Assembly (NCBI GenBank): GCA_029261855.1
Contig: JAJDAN010000048.1
Span: forward strand, 160,911 to 224,910
Length of the DNA: 64,000 nt
Reading direction: 5' to 3'
DNA from: Deltaproteobacteria bacterium
Lineage (GTDB): Bacteria > Myxococcota_A > UBA9160 > UBA4427
Positions within the stretch are counted from its first letter, which is position 1. Each line of letters starts with the position of its first letter. Made by a program: the position numbers and the translations under genes. The notes under the pieces are model-generated. The model had not been told where the DNA came from, ran no database searches, and saw nothing but the letters and a program-made list of their open reading frames with translations. This document shows positions 1 to 9,068 of the stretch, piece after piece.

Positions 1-1
1 C

Positions 2-2290
2 TTTCGGGCGCCCACCGAGGACTTCGGTGGCGACCTGCTCTACATCCAGGGACACTCGGCGCCGGGAATCTACGCACGGGCCTTCCTCGAAGGCCGGCTC
101 ACCGAGGACCAGCTGCATCGCTTCCGGCAGGAGGTCGACGGCGGTGGGCTCTCGTCCTATCCGCATCCGCACCTGATGCCGGACTTCTGGCAGTTCCCGA
201 CGGTCTCCATGGGTCTGGGGCCGTTGATGGCGATCTACCAGGCGCGCTTCCTGAAGTACATGCAGGACCGCGAGCTGCTGCCCCGGGACGGCCGCAAGGT
301 CTGGGCCTTCCTCGGCGATGGCGAGTGCGACGAGCCCGAGAGCCTCGGCGCGTTGTCTCTCGCGGGGCGCGAGAAGCTCGACAACCTGATCTTCGTGGTC
401 AACTGCAACCTCCAGCGCCTCGACGGACCCGTGCGGGGCAATGGCAAGATCATCCAGGAGCTCGAGGCGAACTTCCGGGGCAACGGCTGGAACGTCATCA
501 AGGTCATCTGGGGCAGCTACTGGGACCCGCTGCTCGCGAAGGACAAGGACCGTCTGCTGCGGCAGCGCATGGAAGAGGCCTGCGACGGCGAGTACCAGAA
601 CTACAAGAGCCGCGGTGGCGCCTACACGCGGGAGCACTTCTTCGGGAAGTATCCCGAGCTGCGTGAAATGGTCGCGAACATGTCCGACGAGGACATCTGG
701 CGCTTGAACCGCGGTGGCCACGACCCGCACAAGATGTACGCCGCCTACTCGGTTGCGATGGAACACGAGGGCCAGCCCACGGTCATCCTCGCCAAGACCG
801 TGAAGGGTTACGGCATGGGCGAGGCCGGTGAGGGCCAGAACATCACGCACCAGCAGCACGAGCTGGGCCGGGATGCGCTGCGCGCCTTCCGGGACCGCTT
901 CAACATCCCCGTGTCCGACGAGCGGATCGAGGAGGCGCCGTTCTACCTCCCGGACCCCGACGGCCCCGAGATGAAGTACCTGCACGAACGCCGCCGCGCA
1001 CTGGGCGGGTACCTGCCCCAGCGTCGCAATGTCGCCAAGCCCTTGCCGGTGCCGTCCCTGGACGCCTTCTCGTCGATCACCGAGGGCAGTGGCGACCGGG
1101 GCGTCGCCACCACCATGGCCGCGGTCCGCCTGTTGCAGTTGTTGACGCGAGACAAGGAATTCGGTCCCCACGTGGTGCCGATCGTGCCGGACGAGTCCCG
1201 CACCTTCGGCATGGAGGGCATGTTCCGCCGCCTCGCCATCTACTCGTCCGTCGGGCAGCTCTACGATCCCGTGGATTCGGACCAGGTTTCGTACTACCGC
1301 GAGGACAAGAAGGGCCAGATCCTGCAGGAAGGCATCAACGAAGCCGGTGCCATGTCGTCCTGGATCGCGGCGGGAACCTCCTACGCGACCAGTGGGATCC
1401 AGATGGTCCCGTTCTACATCTACTACTCGATGTTCGGATTCCAGCGTGTGCACGATCTCGCCTGGGCGGCCGGGGACATGCAGGTGCGCGGCTTCCTGCT
1501 GGGAGGCACCGCGGGGCGAACGACACTGGCGGGGGAAGGGCTGCAGCATCAGGACGGACACAGTCACATCCTGTCGTCGACGATCCCCAACTGCGTCAGC
1601 TACGACCCGACGTACGCGTACGAGCTGGCGGTCATCATCCAGGACGGGCTACGCCGCATGTGCGTCGAGCAAGAGGACGTCTTCTACTACCTCACGGTGA
1701 TGAACGAGAAGTACGTACAGCCGCCCATGCCCGCCGGGGTCGAGAGCGGCATCCTGAAGGGGATGTACCCAGTGCGCGATTCCGACCTTTCGGGCCCGCG
1801 GGTACAGCTGCTCGGGAGTGGCACCATCCTGCGCGAGGTGCTCGCCGCCGCCGAGATGCTCGAACAGGACTTCGGCGTCGCTGCGGATGTCTTCAGCGTC
1901 ACGAGCTTCACCGAGCTGCGCCGGGATGGACTCGACGCCGAGCGCTGGAACATGCTCCACCCGGACGAAGAGCCGCGCCTGTCCTACGTCGAACGCCAGC
2001 TGGCCCGGCGCTCGGGCCCGGTCGTCGCGGCGACGGACTACATGTGCAGCTTCGCCGACCAGATCCGGCCCTTCATCAAGAACCGCTACCGGGTGCTGGG
2101 GACCGATGGCTTCGGGCGCAGCGACACCCGGGAGAAGCTGCGCCGCCACTTCGAGGTCGATCGCAACTACGTCTGCACGGCGGCCCTGTTCGCACTGGCA
2201 GAGGAGGGTGCCGTCGAACGCTCGCGGGTGAGCGAGGCGATGAAGAAGTACGGCATCGACCCGGACAAGCCGAACCCGGCATCGCTCTGA
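2..2290 (+). CDS. aceE: Pyruvate dehydrogenase E1, homodimeric type (5' partial)
   Basis: Thiamine-diphosphate E1 subunit of the cytoplasmic pyruvate dehydrogenase complex; it decarboxylates pyruvate and passes the acetyl group to the lipoyl arm of E2. The frame is open from base 2 and the first codons already read as AceE (LYIQGHSAPGIYARAFLEG), so roughly 125 N-terminal residues lie outside the window and the ATG at 176 is internal. The ThDP/Mg motif GDGECDEPES is followed some 27 residues later by NCNLQRLDGP (about 310-430). 762 residues are visible against roughly 890 for the enterobacterial enzyme. It ends in TGA just before aceF, as expected for an E1-E2 operon. Family assignment is by close motif identity over the whole length. 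Confidence 0.96.
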   Translation, partial: FRAPTEDFGGDLLYIQGHSAPGIYARAFLEGRLTEDQLHRFRQEVDGGGLSSYPHPHLMPDFWQFPTVSMGLGPLMAIYQARFLKYMQDRELLPRDGRKVWAFLGDGECDEPESLGALSLAGREKLDNLIFVVNCNLQRLDGPVRGNGKIIQELEANFRGNGWNVIKVIWGSYWDPLLAKDKDRLLRQRMEEACDGEYQNYKSRGGAYTREHFFGKYPELREMVANMSDEDIWRLNRGGHDPHKMYAAYSVAMEHEGQPTVILAKTVKGYGMGEAGEGQNITHQQHELGRDALRAFRDRFNIPVSDERIEEAPFYLPDPDGPEMKYLHERRRALGGYLPQRRNVAKPLPVPSLDAFSSITEGSGDRGVATTMAAVRLLQLLTRDKEFGPHVVPIVPDESRTFGMEGMFRRLAIYSSVGQLYDPVDSDQVSYYREDKKGQILQEGINEAGAMSSWIAAGTSYATSGIQMVPFYIYYSMFGFQRVHDLAWAAGDMQVRGFLLGGTAGRTTLAGEGLQHQDGHSHILSSTIPNCVSYDPTYAYELAVIIQDGLRRMCVEQEDVFYYLTVMNEKYVQPPMPAGVESGILKGMYPVRDSDLSGPRVQLLGSGTILREVLAAAEMLEQDFGVAADVFSVTSFTELRRDGLDAERWNMLHPDEEPRLSYVERQLARRSGPVVAATDYMCSFADQIRPFIKNRYRVLGTDGFGRSDTREKLRRHFEVDRNYVCTAALFALAEEGAVERSRVSEAMKKYGIDPDKPNPASL

Positions 2291-2298
2291 GCCCCGTC

Positions 2299-3666
2299 TT
2301 GTCCGCAGCCGACTCACACCAGATCCTCGTTCCCGACATCGGAGACTTCGACGAAGTCGAGGTGATCGAGGTGCTGGTCGCCAAAGGCGACCGGGTCGAG
2401 CCGGAGGACTCCCTCGTCACCCTCGAGAGTGACAAGGCGACGATGGAGATCCCGTCGCCGCGGGCGGGCGTGGTCGCGGACGTCGTCGTGCAGCTCGGCG
2501 ACAAGGTGTCCGAGGGCACGGTGCTCGTGACCCTCGAAATCGAAGGAGCCGAAGCCGGCGCCGCGGACCCGCCTGCCGAATCGGCCGCTCCCGAGGGCCG
2601 CGAGGCCGCACCGGCGGCGGATGCCGACGCGAGCCCGAAGCCGGAACCGGAGGGCGAGCCGGCGGTCGCGGATCCGGCGCTGCTTCCCGGCGAGCCGGAG
2701 CCCCAGGCGCCGCCCATCGCGCCCGAGCGGACCGGCGGCGAAACCCTGCCTCACGCGAGCCCGCTGGTGCGGAGGCAGGCGCGAGAGCTCGGTGTGGACC
2801 TGTCGCAAGCGGCGGGCAGCGGCCCGAGCGGTCGCATTCTGGAACAGGACCTGAAGGCGCACGTGCGCCAGGTCCTCACGGCTTCTCCGGGGGCAGGCGG
2901 GGGCGCGCTGCCAGCGGTGCGGCGCGTCGACTTCAGTCGCTACGGCGATACCGAAGAGGTGCCGCTCTCGCGCATCCGGCAGCGCGCCGGGAAGAACCTG
3001 AGTGCCAGCTGGTTGAACCTGCCGCACGTCACCCAGCACGACCATGCGGATGTCACCGAGCTCGAGCGCTACCGCAAGGACAAGTCCACCAGCGCCCAGG
3101 AGCGGGGAGCGCGCCTGTCTCCTCTGGTCTTCATCATGAAGGCGGTGGTGCTCGCCCTGCGTCGCTACCCGGAGTTCGCGTCTTCACTCACGCTGGACGG
3201 TCGCGGGCTGATTCTCAAGAAGAGCTTCCACCTCGGGATCGCCGTCGACACGGAGAACGGCCTGGTGGTGCCGGTCGTGCGCGACGTCAATCGCAAGCGC
3301 TTGATCGAGCTTGCCAAGGAGACCGCGGAGCTGGCGGAGGCCGCGCGCGCCGGCAGCCTCGCCCCGGACCAGATGCAGGGGGCCGTCTTCACCATTTCGA
3401 GTCTGGGGGGGATCGGGGGGACCGCCTTCACCCCCATCGTGAATGCCCCCGAGGTGGCATTGCTCGGCGTGTCGCGCCAGTCCGTCCAACCCGTCTGGTC
3501 GGCCGGGCTGGACGTGTCGCCCGAGGGCGGCGGTCGCTTCGAGCCGCGCATCCTGCTGCCGCTGTCCCTGTCATACGATCACCGCGTGATCGACGGCGCC
3601 GCCGCAGTCCGCTTCACCACCTTCCTGCGCGAGGTGCTGGAAGACCCGGCGAACCTGCTCCTCTAG
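2299..3666 (+). CDS. aceF: Dihydrolipoamide acetyltransferase (PDH E2)
   Basis: E2 core of the pyruvate dehydrogenase complex; transfers acetyl from lipoamide to CoA. Order of domains: one lipoyl domain (about residues 5-80, lipoyl lysine K46 in LESDKATMEIPSP), an Ala/Pro/Glu-rich linker (85-155), an E1/E3-binding domain (SPLVRRQARELGVDL, about 155-190) and the catalytic domain ending with DHRVIDG, active-site H428. Only one lipoyl domain is present, against three in E. coli AceF. The start is uncertain: no ATG is available after aceE, so TTG 2299 is chosen because it directly precedes the lipoyl domain; CTG 2287, overlapping the aceE stop, is possible. The matching E3 (lpd) is 32 kb away. 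Confidence 0.93.
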   Translation: MSAADSHQILVPDIGDFDEVEVIEVLVAKGDRVEPEDSLVTLESDKATMEIPSPRAGVVADVVVQLGDKVSEGTVLVTLEIEGAEAGAADPPAESAAPEGREAAPAADADASPKPEPEGEPAVADPALLPGEPEPQAPPIAPERTGGETLPHASPLVRRQARELGVDLSQAAGSGPSGRILEQDLKAHVRQVLTASPGAGGGALPAVRRVDFSRYGDTEEVPLSRIRQRAGKNLSASWLNLPHVTQHDHADVTELERYRKDKSTSAQERGARLSPLVFIMKAVVLALRRYPEFASSLTLDGRGLILKKSFHLGIAVDTENGLVVPVVRDVNRKRLIELAKETAELAEAARAGSLAPDQMQGAVFTISSLGGIGGTAFTPIVNAPEVALLGVSRQSVQPVWSAGLDVSPEGGGRFEPRILLPLSLSYDHRVIDGAAAVRFTTFLREVLEDPANLLL

Positions 3667-3846
3667 CCCGAATGCGTCATTGGCTTGGCTTCGAGCGCGC
3701 GGAGTTTCGGGTAGAACCCTTCGGAACCCCCCTCGCGAGCGGATGCGGCTGCGCGCCCCCCGAGGGTTGGCGGGCCGCGGGGCTGCTACGTTGCCAGCAA
3801 GCCGGCCCGGTCTACGGCCGCCGGCAGCCCGCACGAGAGGAACTGG

Positions 3847-3863
3847 GTCGCGTTGATCGCGAC
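3847..3863. promoter_or_regulatory. Perfect 6-5-6 inverted repeat just before a start codon
   Basis: GTCGCG-TTGAT-CGCGAC ends 8 bases before the ATG at 3872 and occupies the place where a Shine-Dalgarno sequence would lie; none is visible there. It could be an operator or an RNA hairpin controlling translation. The rest of 3667-3871 shows no gene or clear terminator. Function is inference. Confidence 0.4.
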
Positions 3864-3871
3864 GAGCCCCC

Positions 3872-5449
3872 ATGGATCGCCGCATTCTACTGACCGGTTT
3901 CGGCCTCCTCCTGCTCGGCGGGGGGGTGCTCGCGTGGAAGGTCCTCGTGTACGGGCAGCCTCTGCAGCCCGTGCAACCCCCGGGCGCGTGGCAGGTGGAG
4001 ATGCGTGTCGCGGTGCGCGGCAGTGGCGAGCCAGGCAGCGTGCGGCTGGCGCTCCCGCTGGTGCACCCGGGGCAACGCGTGTTTGCGGCCTGGTCTTCGT
4101 CGGAGTCGCTCGACGTCTCGATCCGATCGGAGCAGGACGCCCGCATCGCGTCGTTCACAGGCTGGATGGAGGACTTCCACCAGATCGCATACGTGTTCCG
4201 GATCGAGCGCTTCGAGCAGGACCAGAACGGCCTCGAAGGGCCGGCCGACGAGCCGCCGGAAGCGGTACGCAGCGCCTATACGCGACCGGAGATCGCGCTG
4301 CCCTCGACGGCTCCCGTCACACGCAGCCTGATCGAACGCCTGGAACTTCCGAGCCCCGAAGAGCGCGGGGCGCGCATCCGTTCGATCTTCGCCTTCGTCC
4401 GGCACGAGGTCGTCGAGGTCAGCGCGGCCACCGACGACGCACTCTTGACCATGGTGCAACGGGAGGGGAACGAGCTCGGGCGTGTCCGTCTGCTCGTGAC
4501 GCTGCTGCGCACGATCGGCATCCCGGCGCGGGTGGTTGCAGGCCTCGAACTCGGGGATGGCCGCGCGCGGCCGCGACACTGGGCAGAGGTCTGGCACGGC
4601 AACCGCTGGATCTCGGCGTCTCCCGCGACGGGGGCGCTGGGGAAGAAGCCGCTGGACTGGATCGTGCTGCGGCAGGATGGCGGGCCGCTGGTCGAGGCGA
4701 CGGGCGTGCGCGACGCCGCGTTGTCGGTGGCCGCCCTTCGGGCGCAGCTGAGCGCGGAAGACGTCGCCGCCATGATGACGCCGACGGATCCGGTCTTCTC
4801 GTTCCTGTCGCTCTACCGGCTCTCGATCTCCACCCAGGCTGCCCTGCGCGTGCTGCTGCTGCTGCCGCTGGGGGCGCTTCTCGTCAGCGTCCTGCGGAAC
4901 ATCGTCGGCGTTCCCAGCTACGGGACGTTCATGCCGATGCTGATCGCGCTGGCGCTGCGCGGGACCGGGCTCGGACTCGGCCTGGTGATGGTTGCCGTCG
5001 TCATCGCGATCGGCGCGGGTGGGCGCGCGCTCCTCGATCGTCTGCGCCTGTTGCTGGTCCCGCGGCTCTCGATCCTGCTGTGCCTCGTGATTCTCGTGGT
5101 CGTCGGGTTCACGCTGCTGAGTCGGACCTTCGAGACCCGCGACTTCTTCGCGGGCATCGTCTTCCCGATCGTGATCCTGTCGATGTTGATCGAGCGCTTC
5201 TCGTTGGTCCTGGCCGAGGAGGGGATCGGCGCTGCGCTGAAGAAGGGCGCCTGGTCGGTCGGCATCGCCATGTGTGTCTATCCGCTCTTCGTGAGCGACC
5301 AGCTCGAGTTCCTGATGTTCAGCTTCCCGGAGCTGATCCTGGTCGTGGTGGGACTGCTGGTCTTCGTCGGCAGCTATACCGGCTACCGGGTCAGTGACTG
5401 GTTGCGCTTCCGCAGCGTGGCGCGACGGGCCATCGAGGACGCATCGTGA
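3872..5449 (+). CDS. UUP1-type inactive transglutaminase fused to seven membrane helices
   Basis: Membrane protein of 525 residues: an N-terminal membrane anchor (about 5-25), a periplasmic region with a transglutaminase-like fold (about 130-260), then a run of hydrophobic helices from about 320 to 505. The fold is recognisable from TLLRTIGIPARVV and RHWAEVWHGNRW, but the usual catalytic Cys (normally in a GDC-type turn) reads GNELGRV and the DP aspartate is replaced in SASPATG, leaving only the His (H236). This is the pattern of the 'inactive transglutaminase' family. Its usual neighbour in proteobacteria is a RimK-like ligase, and one follows here with a GTGA overlap. The role is unknown; it may sense or present a peptide-like substrate across the membrane. 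Confidence 0.85.
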   Translation: MDRRILLTGFGLLLLGGGVLAWKVLVYGQPLQPVQPPGAWQVEMRVAVRGSGEPGSVRLALPLVHPGQRVFAAWSSSESLDVSIRSEQDARIASFTGWMEDFHQIAYVFRIERFEQDQNGLEGPADEPPEAVRSAYTRPEIALPSTAPVTRSLIERLELPSPEERGARIRSIFAFVRHEVVEVSAATDDALLTMVQREGNELGRVRLLVTLLRTIGIPARVVAGLELGDGRARPRHWAEVWHGNRWISASPATGALGKKPLDWIVLRQDGGPLVEATGVRDAALSVAALRAQLSAEDVAAMMTPTDPVFSFLSLYRLSISTQAALRVLLLLPLGALLVSVLRNIVGVPSYGTFMPMLIALALRGTGLGLGLVMVAVVIAIGAGGRALLDRLRLLLVPRLSILLCLVILVVVGFTLLSRTFETRDFFAGIVFPIVILSMLIERFSLVLAEEGIGAALKKGAWSVGIAMCVYPLFVSDQLEFLMFSFPELILVVVGLLVFVGSYTGYRVSDWLRFRSVARRAIEDAS

Positions 5450-6399
5450 TCCGGACGCGGCTGCACCGCGTGGGCATCCTCGGGATGAACGAGCGCAACC
5501 GCCGCTACATCCAGAGATGGAACCCGCGACGCCTCTATCCCCTGGTGGACGACAAGCTGAAGACCAAGGCCCTGTGCATCGAGCATGGGCTCGCCACCCC
5601 TCGGCTGCTGGGCAGCATCCGCAACCAGGGCGAGATGTCGAACCTCGAAGTGGTGCGCGATTTCGACAGCTTCGTTCTCAAGCCCGCCGGCGGCGCCATG
5701 GGCAATGGCATTCTGGTCGTCCGCGGAAGGGAAGGGGACGACTTCCTGCGGCCCGACGGCTCGCGGGTGAAGTACTCGGACCTGCGCTTCCACGCGCTCA
5801 ACATCCTGGCCGGCCTGTACGCCCTGGGCGGCAAGGAAGACCAGGTCGTCATCGAGGAGTGCCTGCGGGTTCACCCGGATCTCGCCCGGGTGTCGGCTGG
5901 AGGGGTTCCCGACTTGCGTGTGATCGTGTACCGGGGCGTGCCGGTGATGGCGATGCTGCGGCTGCCGACCCAGAAGTCGCGTGGCCGCGCGAACCTCCAC
6001 CAGGGTGCCATCGGCGCCGGCGTGAGCATCGCGGACGGTCGTACGATCTCGGCGGTGATCGCGAATCGCATGATCAGCAAGCATCCGGACACGGGCGAGA
6101 AGGTCGTCGGGCTCCAGGTCCCGGGCTTCCCCCTTGCCGCGCAGCTCGCCGTGCGCGCCGCTGACCTCACCGGGCTCGGCTATCTGGGCGTCGACATCGT
6201 GGTCGATCGCGATCGCGGCCCCCTGGTCCTCGAGCTGAACGCTCGACCGGGTCTGGCCATCCAGATCGCCAACCGCGCAGGGCTCAAGACGCGTCTCGAA
6301 CGGATCGATGAGCTGTTCGTACCCGGCCTGAGTGCGGAAGACCGCATCGCGCTCGGGGCGCGCGTCGAAGCGGAGGCACTCGTTGAACCCTTGCACTGA
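5446..6399 (+). CDS. Alpha-L-glutamate ligase-like ATP-grasp protein (RimK-like)
   Basis: ATP-grasp carboxylate-amine ligase of 317 residues, probably cytoplasmic; relatives join amino acids such as glutamate to a protein or peptide carboxyl end. ATP-grasp features visible are FDSFVLKPAGGAMGNGILVV (nucleotide lysine and glycine loop), EDQVVIEECL (adenine-binding hinge) and LVLELNARPGLAIQIAN (metal-binding E and N). Start is GTG 5446, overlapping the TGA of the upstream membrane protein; translational coupling is likely. It lacks the N-terminal domain of true RimK, as is usual for the paralogue that accompanies UUP1 proteins. The substrate is not deducible from sequence. Confidence 0.85.
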   Translation: MIRTRLHRVGILGMNERNRRYIQRWNPRRLYPLVDDKLKTKALCIEHGLATPRLLGSIRNQGEMSNLEVVRDFDSFVLKPAGGAMGNGILVVRGREGDDFLRPDGSRVKYSDLRFHALNILAGLYALGGKEDQVVIEECLRVHPDLARVSAGGVPDLRVIVYRGVPVMAMLRLPTQKSRGRANLHQGAIGAGVSIADGRTISAVIANRMISKHPDTGEKVVGLQVPGFPLAAQLAVRAADLTGLGYLGVDIVVDRDRGPLVLELNARPGLAIQIANRAGLKTRLERIDELFVPGLSAEDRIALGARVEAEALVEPLH

Positions 6400-7705
6400 C
6401 GGGACGGTCACCGGCCGTCTCCGGACCGCTTTCGCTTTGCTCGGGCTCGGGCTGGGCCTCGGACTCTCTGCCGCGACCGCGAGTGCCCAGGTCGCAGCCG
6501 GACCCGAAGTGCCGCCGGTGCAGGGCCCTGCCGAGGCGCAGGAGCGGGTCAGCTACGGCCTGAACTACAACGCCCAGTTCCTTCCCTCCCAGGGGCTGGC
6601 CAAGGTCTCGATCAAGGTCGTGCAGTCCGAGCCCCTGCTGCGGAAGCTCGAGTTCAAGTTCGACGCAGAGCGCTTCTTCCATTTCGAAGGCACGGGGGTC
6701 ATCCAGACCGAAGACGCGACCCTGCGCTGGGAGGTCCCGGAGAAGGGTGGTGAGCTGCGTTACTCGGTGCGCGTCGACCACCTGCGGGAGAGCTCGGAGT
6801 ACGACGCACGTCTCTCCCACGACTGGGCGCTGCTGCGTGCCAGCGACCTGTTTCCGCCCGGCATCGCCACGTCGCGCACGAACGCCCACCCCGATACCCG
6901 CCTGCGCATGCGCTATCCGCCGAACTGGAAGGCGCTGGCGCCTTTCCCCAAGGACGACGACGGCAGCTATCGCATCGATGCCGAGGGCATGCGCTTCGAC
7001 CGGCCCGCGGGCTGGATGCTGCTCGGGGGCAAGCTCGACATCCTCAGCGCGAGCATCGGCGGCATGCGCGTCCGGATCGGCGGACCCTCGTCCCACGGCG
7101 TTCGCGCGCGCGATCTGCTCGCGCTGCTGCGCTGGACCGTTCCGCTTCTCGAGGAGATCGTCGGGACACTGCCGGAGCGACTCGTGATCGTCTCGGCGGA
7201 GGACCCGATGTGGCGCGGGGGGCTTTCGGGTCCGTCGTCCATGTACCTCCACGCCGAGAGGCCGCTCATCGAGTCAGATGGCACCAGTCCGGCGCTGCAC
7301 GAGCTCATCCACGTGGTGATGCGCGCCATCGCGGGCGAGCGCAGCGACTGGGTGGTCGAAGGGATGGCAGAGTACTACTCGCTCCAGCTGCTGCGGCGTT
7401 CTGGAACGATCTCCCAACGCGAGTACGATGCGACGCTCACGCGCCTGGCGAAGAAGGCTGCTCCCTTGTCGAAGCTGGGGACGCGGGAGGCGACCTTCTC
7501 GGACACCGCCCGCGCGGTTCTGGTGATGCGGGATCTCGATCAAGCGATCCGCGATGGGTCGGAGGGCTCGAAGTCGCTCGACGACGTCTTCCGGGTACTG
7601 ACGCGCCGGCGCGGGACCCTGTCCATCGAGGAGTTCGTCAGCGTGCTTCGCGAGCACGGCGGGGGCGACTTCTCGTCGCTGCTGCCCCCGGTTGCGCGAA
7701 AATGA
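6383..7705 (+). CDS. Exported gluzincin zinc metallopeptidase (M1/M61-like)
   Basis: Secreted or periplasmic peptidase-like protein of 440 residues. The TTG start at 6383 is preceded by GGAGG at 6372-6376 with a 6-base spacer and gives a clean signal peptide ending ATASAQ; the in-frame ATG at 6332 lies deeper inside the ligase gene and would add a long basic leader. The zinc motif is HELIH (H306, E307, H310), followed after 15 residues by the likely third ligand E326 in EGMAEYYS, the order seen in M1/M61 aminopeptidases. A beta-rich N-terminal half (about 40-250) precedes it. It overlaps the ligase gene by 17 bases and the next gene by 4. Its substrate may be what the ligase makes; that is inference. 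Confidence 0.78.
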   Translation: MNPCTDGTVTGRLRTAFALLGLGLGLGLSAATASAQVAAGPEVPPVQGPAEAQERVSYGLNYNAQFLPSQGLAKVSIKVVQSEPLLRKLEFKFDAERFFHFEGTGVIQTEDATLRWEVPEKGGELRYSVRVDHLRESSEYDARLSHDWALLRASDLFPPGIATSRTNAHPDTRLRMRYPPNWKALAPFPKDDDGSYRIDAEGMRFDRPAGWMLLGGKLDILSASIGGMRVRIGGPSSHGVRARDLLALLRWTVPLLEEIVGTLPERLVIVSAEDPMWRGGLSGPSSMYLHAERPLIESDGTSPALHELIHVVMRAIAGERSDWVVEGMAEYYSLQLLRRSGTISQREYDATLTRLAKKAAPLSKLGTREATFSDTARAVLVMRDLDQAIRDGSEGSKSLDDVFRVLTRRRGTLSIEEFVSVLREHGGGDFSSLLPPVARK

Positions 7706-9057
7706 AGTCGGGAACGGAAGAGAGAAGAGTTCGCGGCAGCCTGCTGCTGCTGATGCCCCTCCTTCTGGTGGCGACTGCGGCGTCGTCCCAAGCGCCCGCA
7801 CCGGACGACGCATCCGCTTCGGCCGCCGCGGGCGGAGCGGCCAGTCTCGAGGTCGCGCAGGCCGCGGCCCTGGATCCGGACGAGGAAGGTCCCCGGACCC
7901 CGGTCGCCGAGCACGTCGACCTCAGCGAGCCGCTCTACGATCCGGCGAAGGGCCGGTCGGAATCCACCGAAGTCAGCGCGCCGGGTCGGGACAGGGCGGA
8001 AGAGCTGCCCCCGGAGCCGGGCCGCGCGCCCCTCGTCCTGCTCGGCGAGAGCGTCCAGCCGGCTACGGCGGTGCGGCTGTCCTGGGCGCTCGACAACCGT
8101 TTCGAAGGCATCGCAGTCCCGACTCCGGTGCTGGTGGTCCACGGTCGCACGGAAGGACCCACCGTGTGCCTTACCGCCGCGGTCCACGGCGACGAGCTGA
8201 ACGGGATCGAAATCGTTCGCCGGGTGCTCTACGACCTCGATCCTGCCGTGCTCCGCGGTACGGTGATCGGCGTCCCCATCGTGAACCTCCCCAGCTTCCG
8301 ACGGGGCTCCCGCTACCTGCCGGACCGAAGGGACTTGAATCGCTACTTCCCCGGGTCGGAGAGCGGCAGTGCAGCTTCCCGGATCGCCCACTCGTTCTTC
8401 CACGACGTGGTGGCGTTCTGCGACGCCCTCGTCGACATCCATACGGGCTCATTGCACCGAAGCAACCTCCCACAGCTGAGAGCCGACATGCGCGTCGTCG
8501 ACGTCGCGGCCCTGACCGAGAAATTCGGGGCGACGGCAGTGCTCCACAGCATCGGCGCGGAAGGAACGCTCCGTCGCGCGGCAGTCGATGCTGGGATCCC
8601 GGCGGTCACTCTCGAGACCGGCGAACCCTATCGCCTGCACGAAGACGACATCGCCCACGGCACGAAGGGCATCCAGAGTCTGCTCAACCGGCTCGAGATG
8701 CAGCCGCACGTCAGCATCTGGGGAGATCCGGAGCCTGTCTACTACCAGTCGATCTGGGTTCGAGCCGATCGGGGAGGCTTGCTGTTCGGGGAGGTCGACC
8801 TCGGCCAGAAGGTCAAGAAGGGTGACATCCTGGGGATCGTGAGCGATCCGATCACGAACCTGCGTTCGGAGCTGCGTGCGCCGCGGGCCGGGCGCGTCCT
8901 GGGCAAGGCGCTCAACCAGGTGGTGATGCCGGGCTTCGCGGCGTTCCGCATCGGGATCCCGACCACCGAGTCCGAGCTCTCGCGGCCCGGCCCCAACCCC
9001 GCGCTCCAGTTGCCCCTCGACCAGCCTGCGGTGGGCGACGAGGACGAGAACTCCTGA
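7702..9057 (+). CDS. Exported M14-type zinc hydrolase, AspA/AstE (aspartoacylase) family
   Basis: 451 residues with an N-terminal signal peptide (hydrophobic LLLLMPLLLVATAAS). After a low-complexity region (about 30-120) comes a carboxypeptidase-like domain with the full catalytic set: zinc ligands H162 and E165 in AVHGDELNGIE, third ligand H247 in VDIHTGS, substrate-binding RDLNRYFPG, and general base E305 in TLETGEPY. A lipoyl-like beta barrel closes the protein (about 345-425). Relatives hydrolyse N-acyl amino acids or isopeptide-type amide bonds. ATG 7702 overlaps the preceding TGA (ATGA). Its repeated partnership with ATP-grasp ligases suggests it trims or removes a ligated amino acid outside the cytoplasm. 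Confidence 0.85.
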   Translation: MKSGTEERRVRGSLLLLMPLLLVATAASSQAPAPDDASASAAAGGAASLEVAQAAALDPDEEGPRTPVAEHVDLSEPLYDPAKGRSESTEVSAPGRDRAEELPPEPGRAPLVLLGESVQPATAVRLSWALDNRFEGIAVPTPVLVVHGRTEGPTVCLTAAVHGDELNGIEIVRRVLYDLDPAVLRGTVIGVPIVNLPSFRRGSRYLPDRRDLNRYFPGSESGSAASRIAHSFFHDVVAFCDALVDIHTGSLHRSNLPQLRADMRVVDVAALTEKFGATAVLHSIGAEGTLRRAAVDAGIPAVTLETGEPYRLHEDDIAHGTKGIQSLLNRLEMQPHVSIWGDPEPVYYQSIWVRADRGGLLFGEVDLGQKVKKGDILGIVSDPITNLRSELRAPRAGRVLGKALNQVVMPGFAAFRIGIPTTESELSRPGPNPALQLPLDQPAVGDEDENS

Positions 9058-9068
9058 GCTGGGCGGGC

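Noticed and set aside
176..2290. ATG 176 as the aceE start
   Set aside because: The frame upstream of it is open to the window edge and matches AceE, so the gene is simply truncated.
3672..3893. 73-residue frame between aceF and the UUP1-like gene
   Set aside because: No ribosome-binding site, unlike-coding composition and it overlaps the next gene's start.
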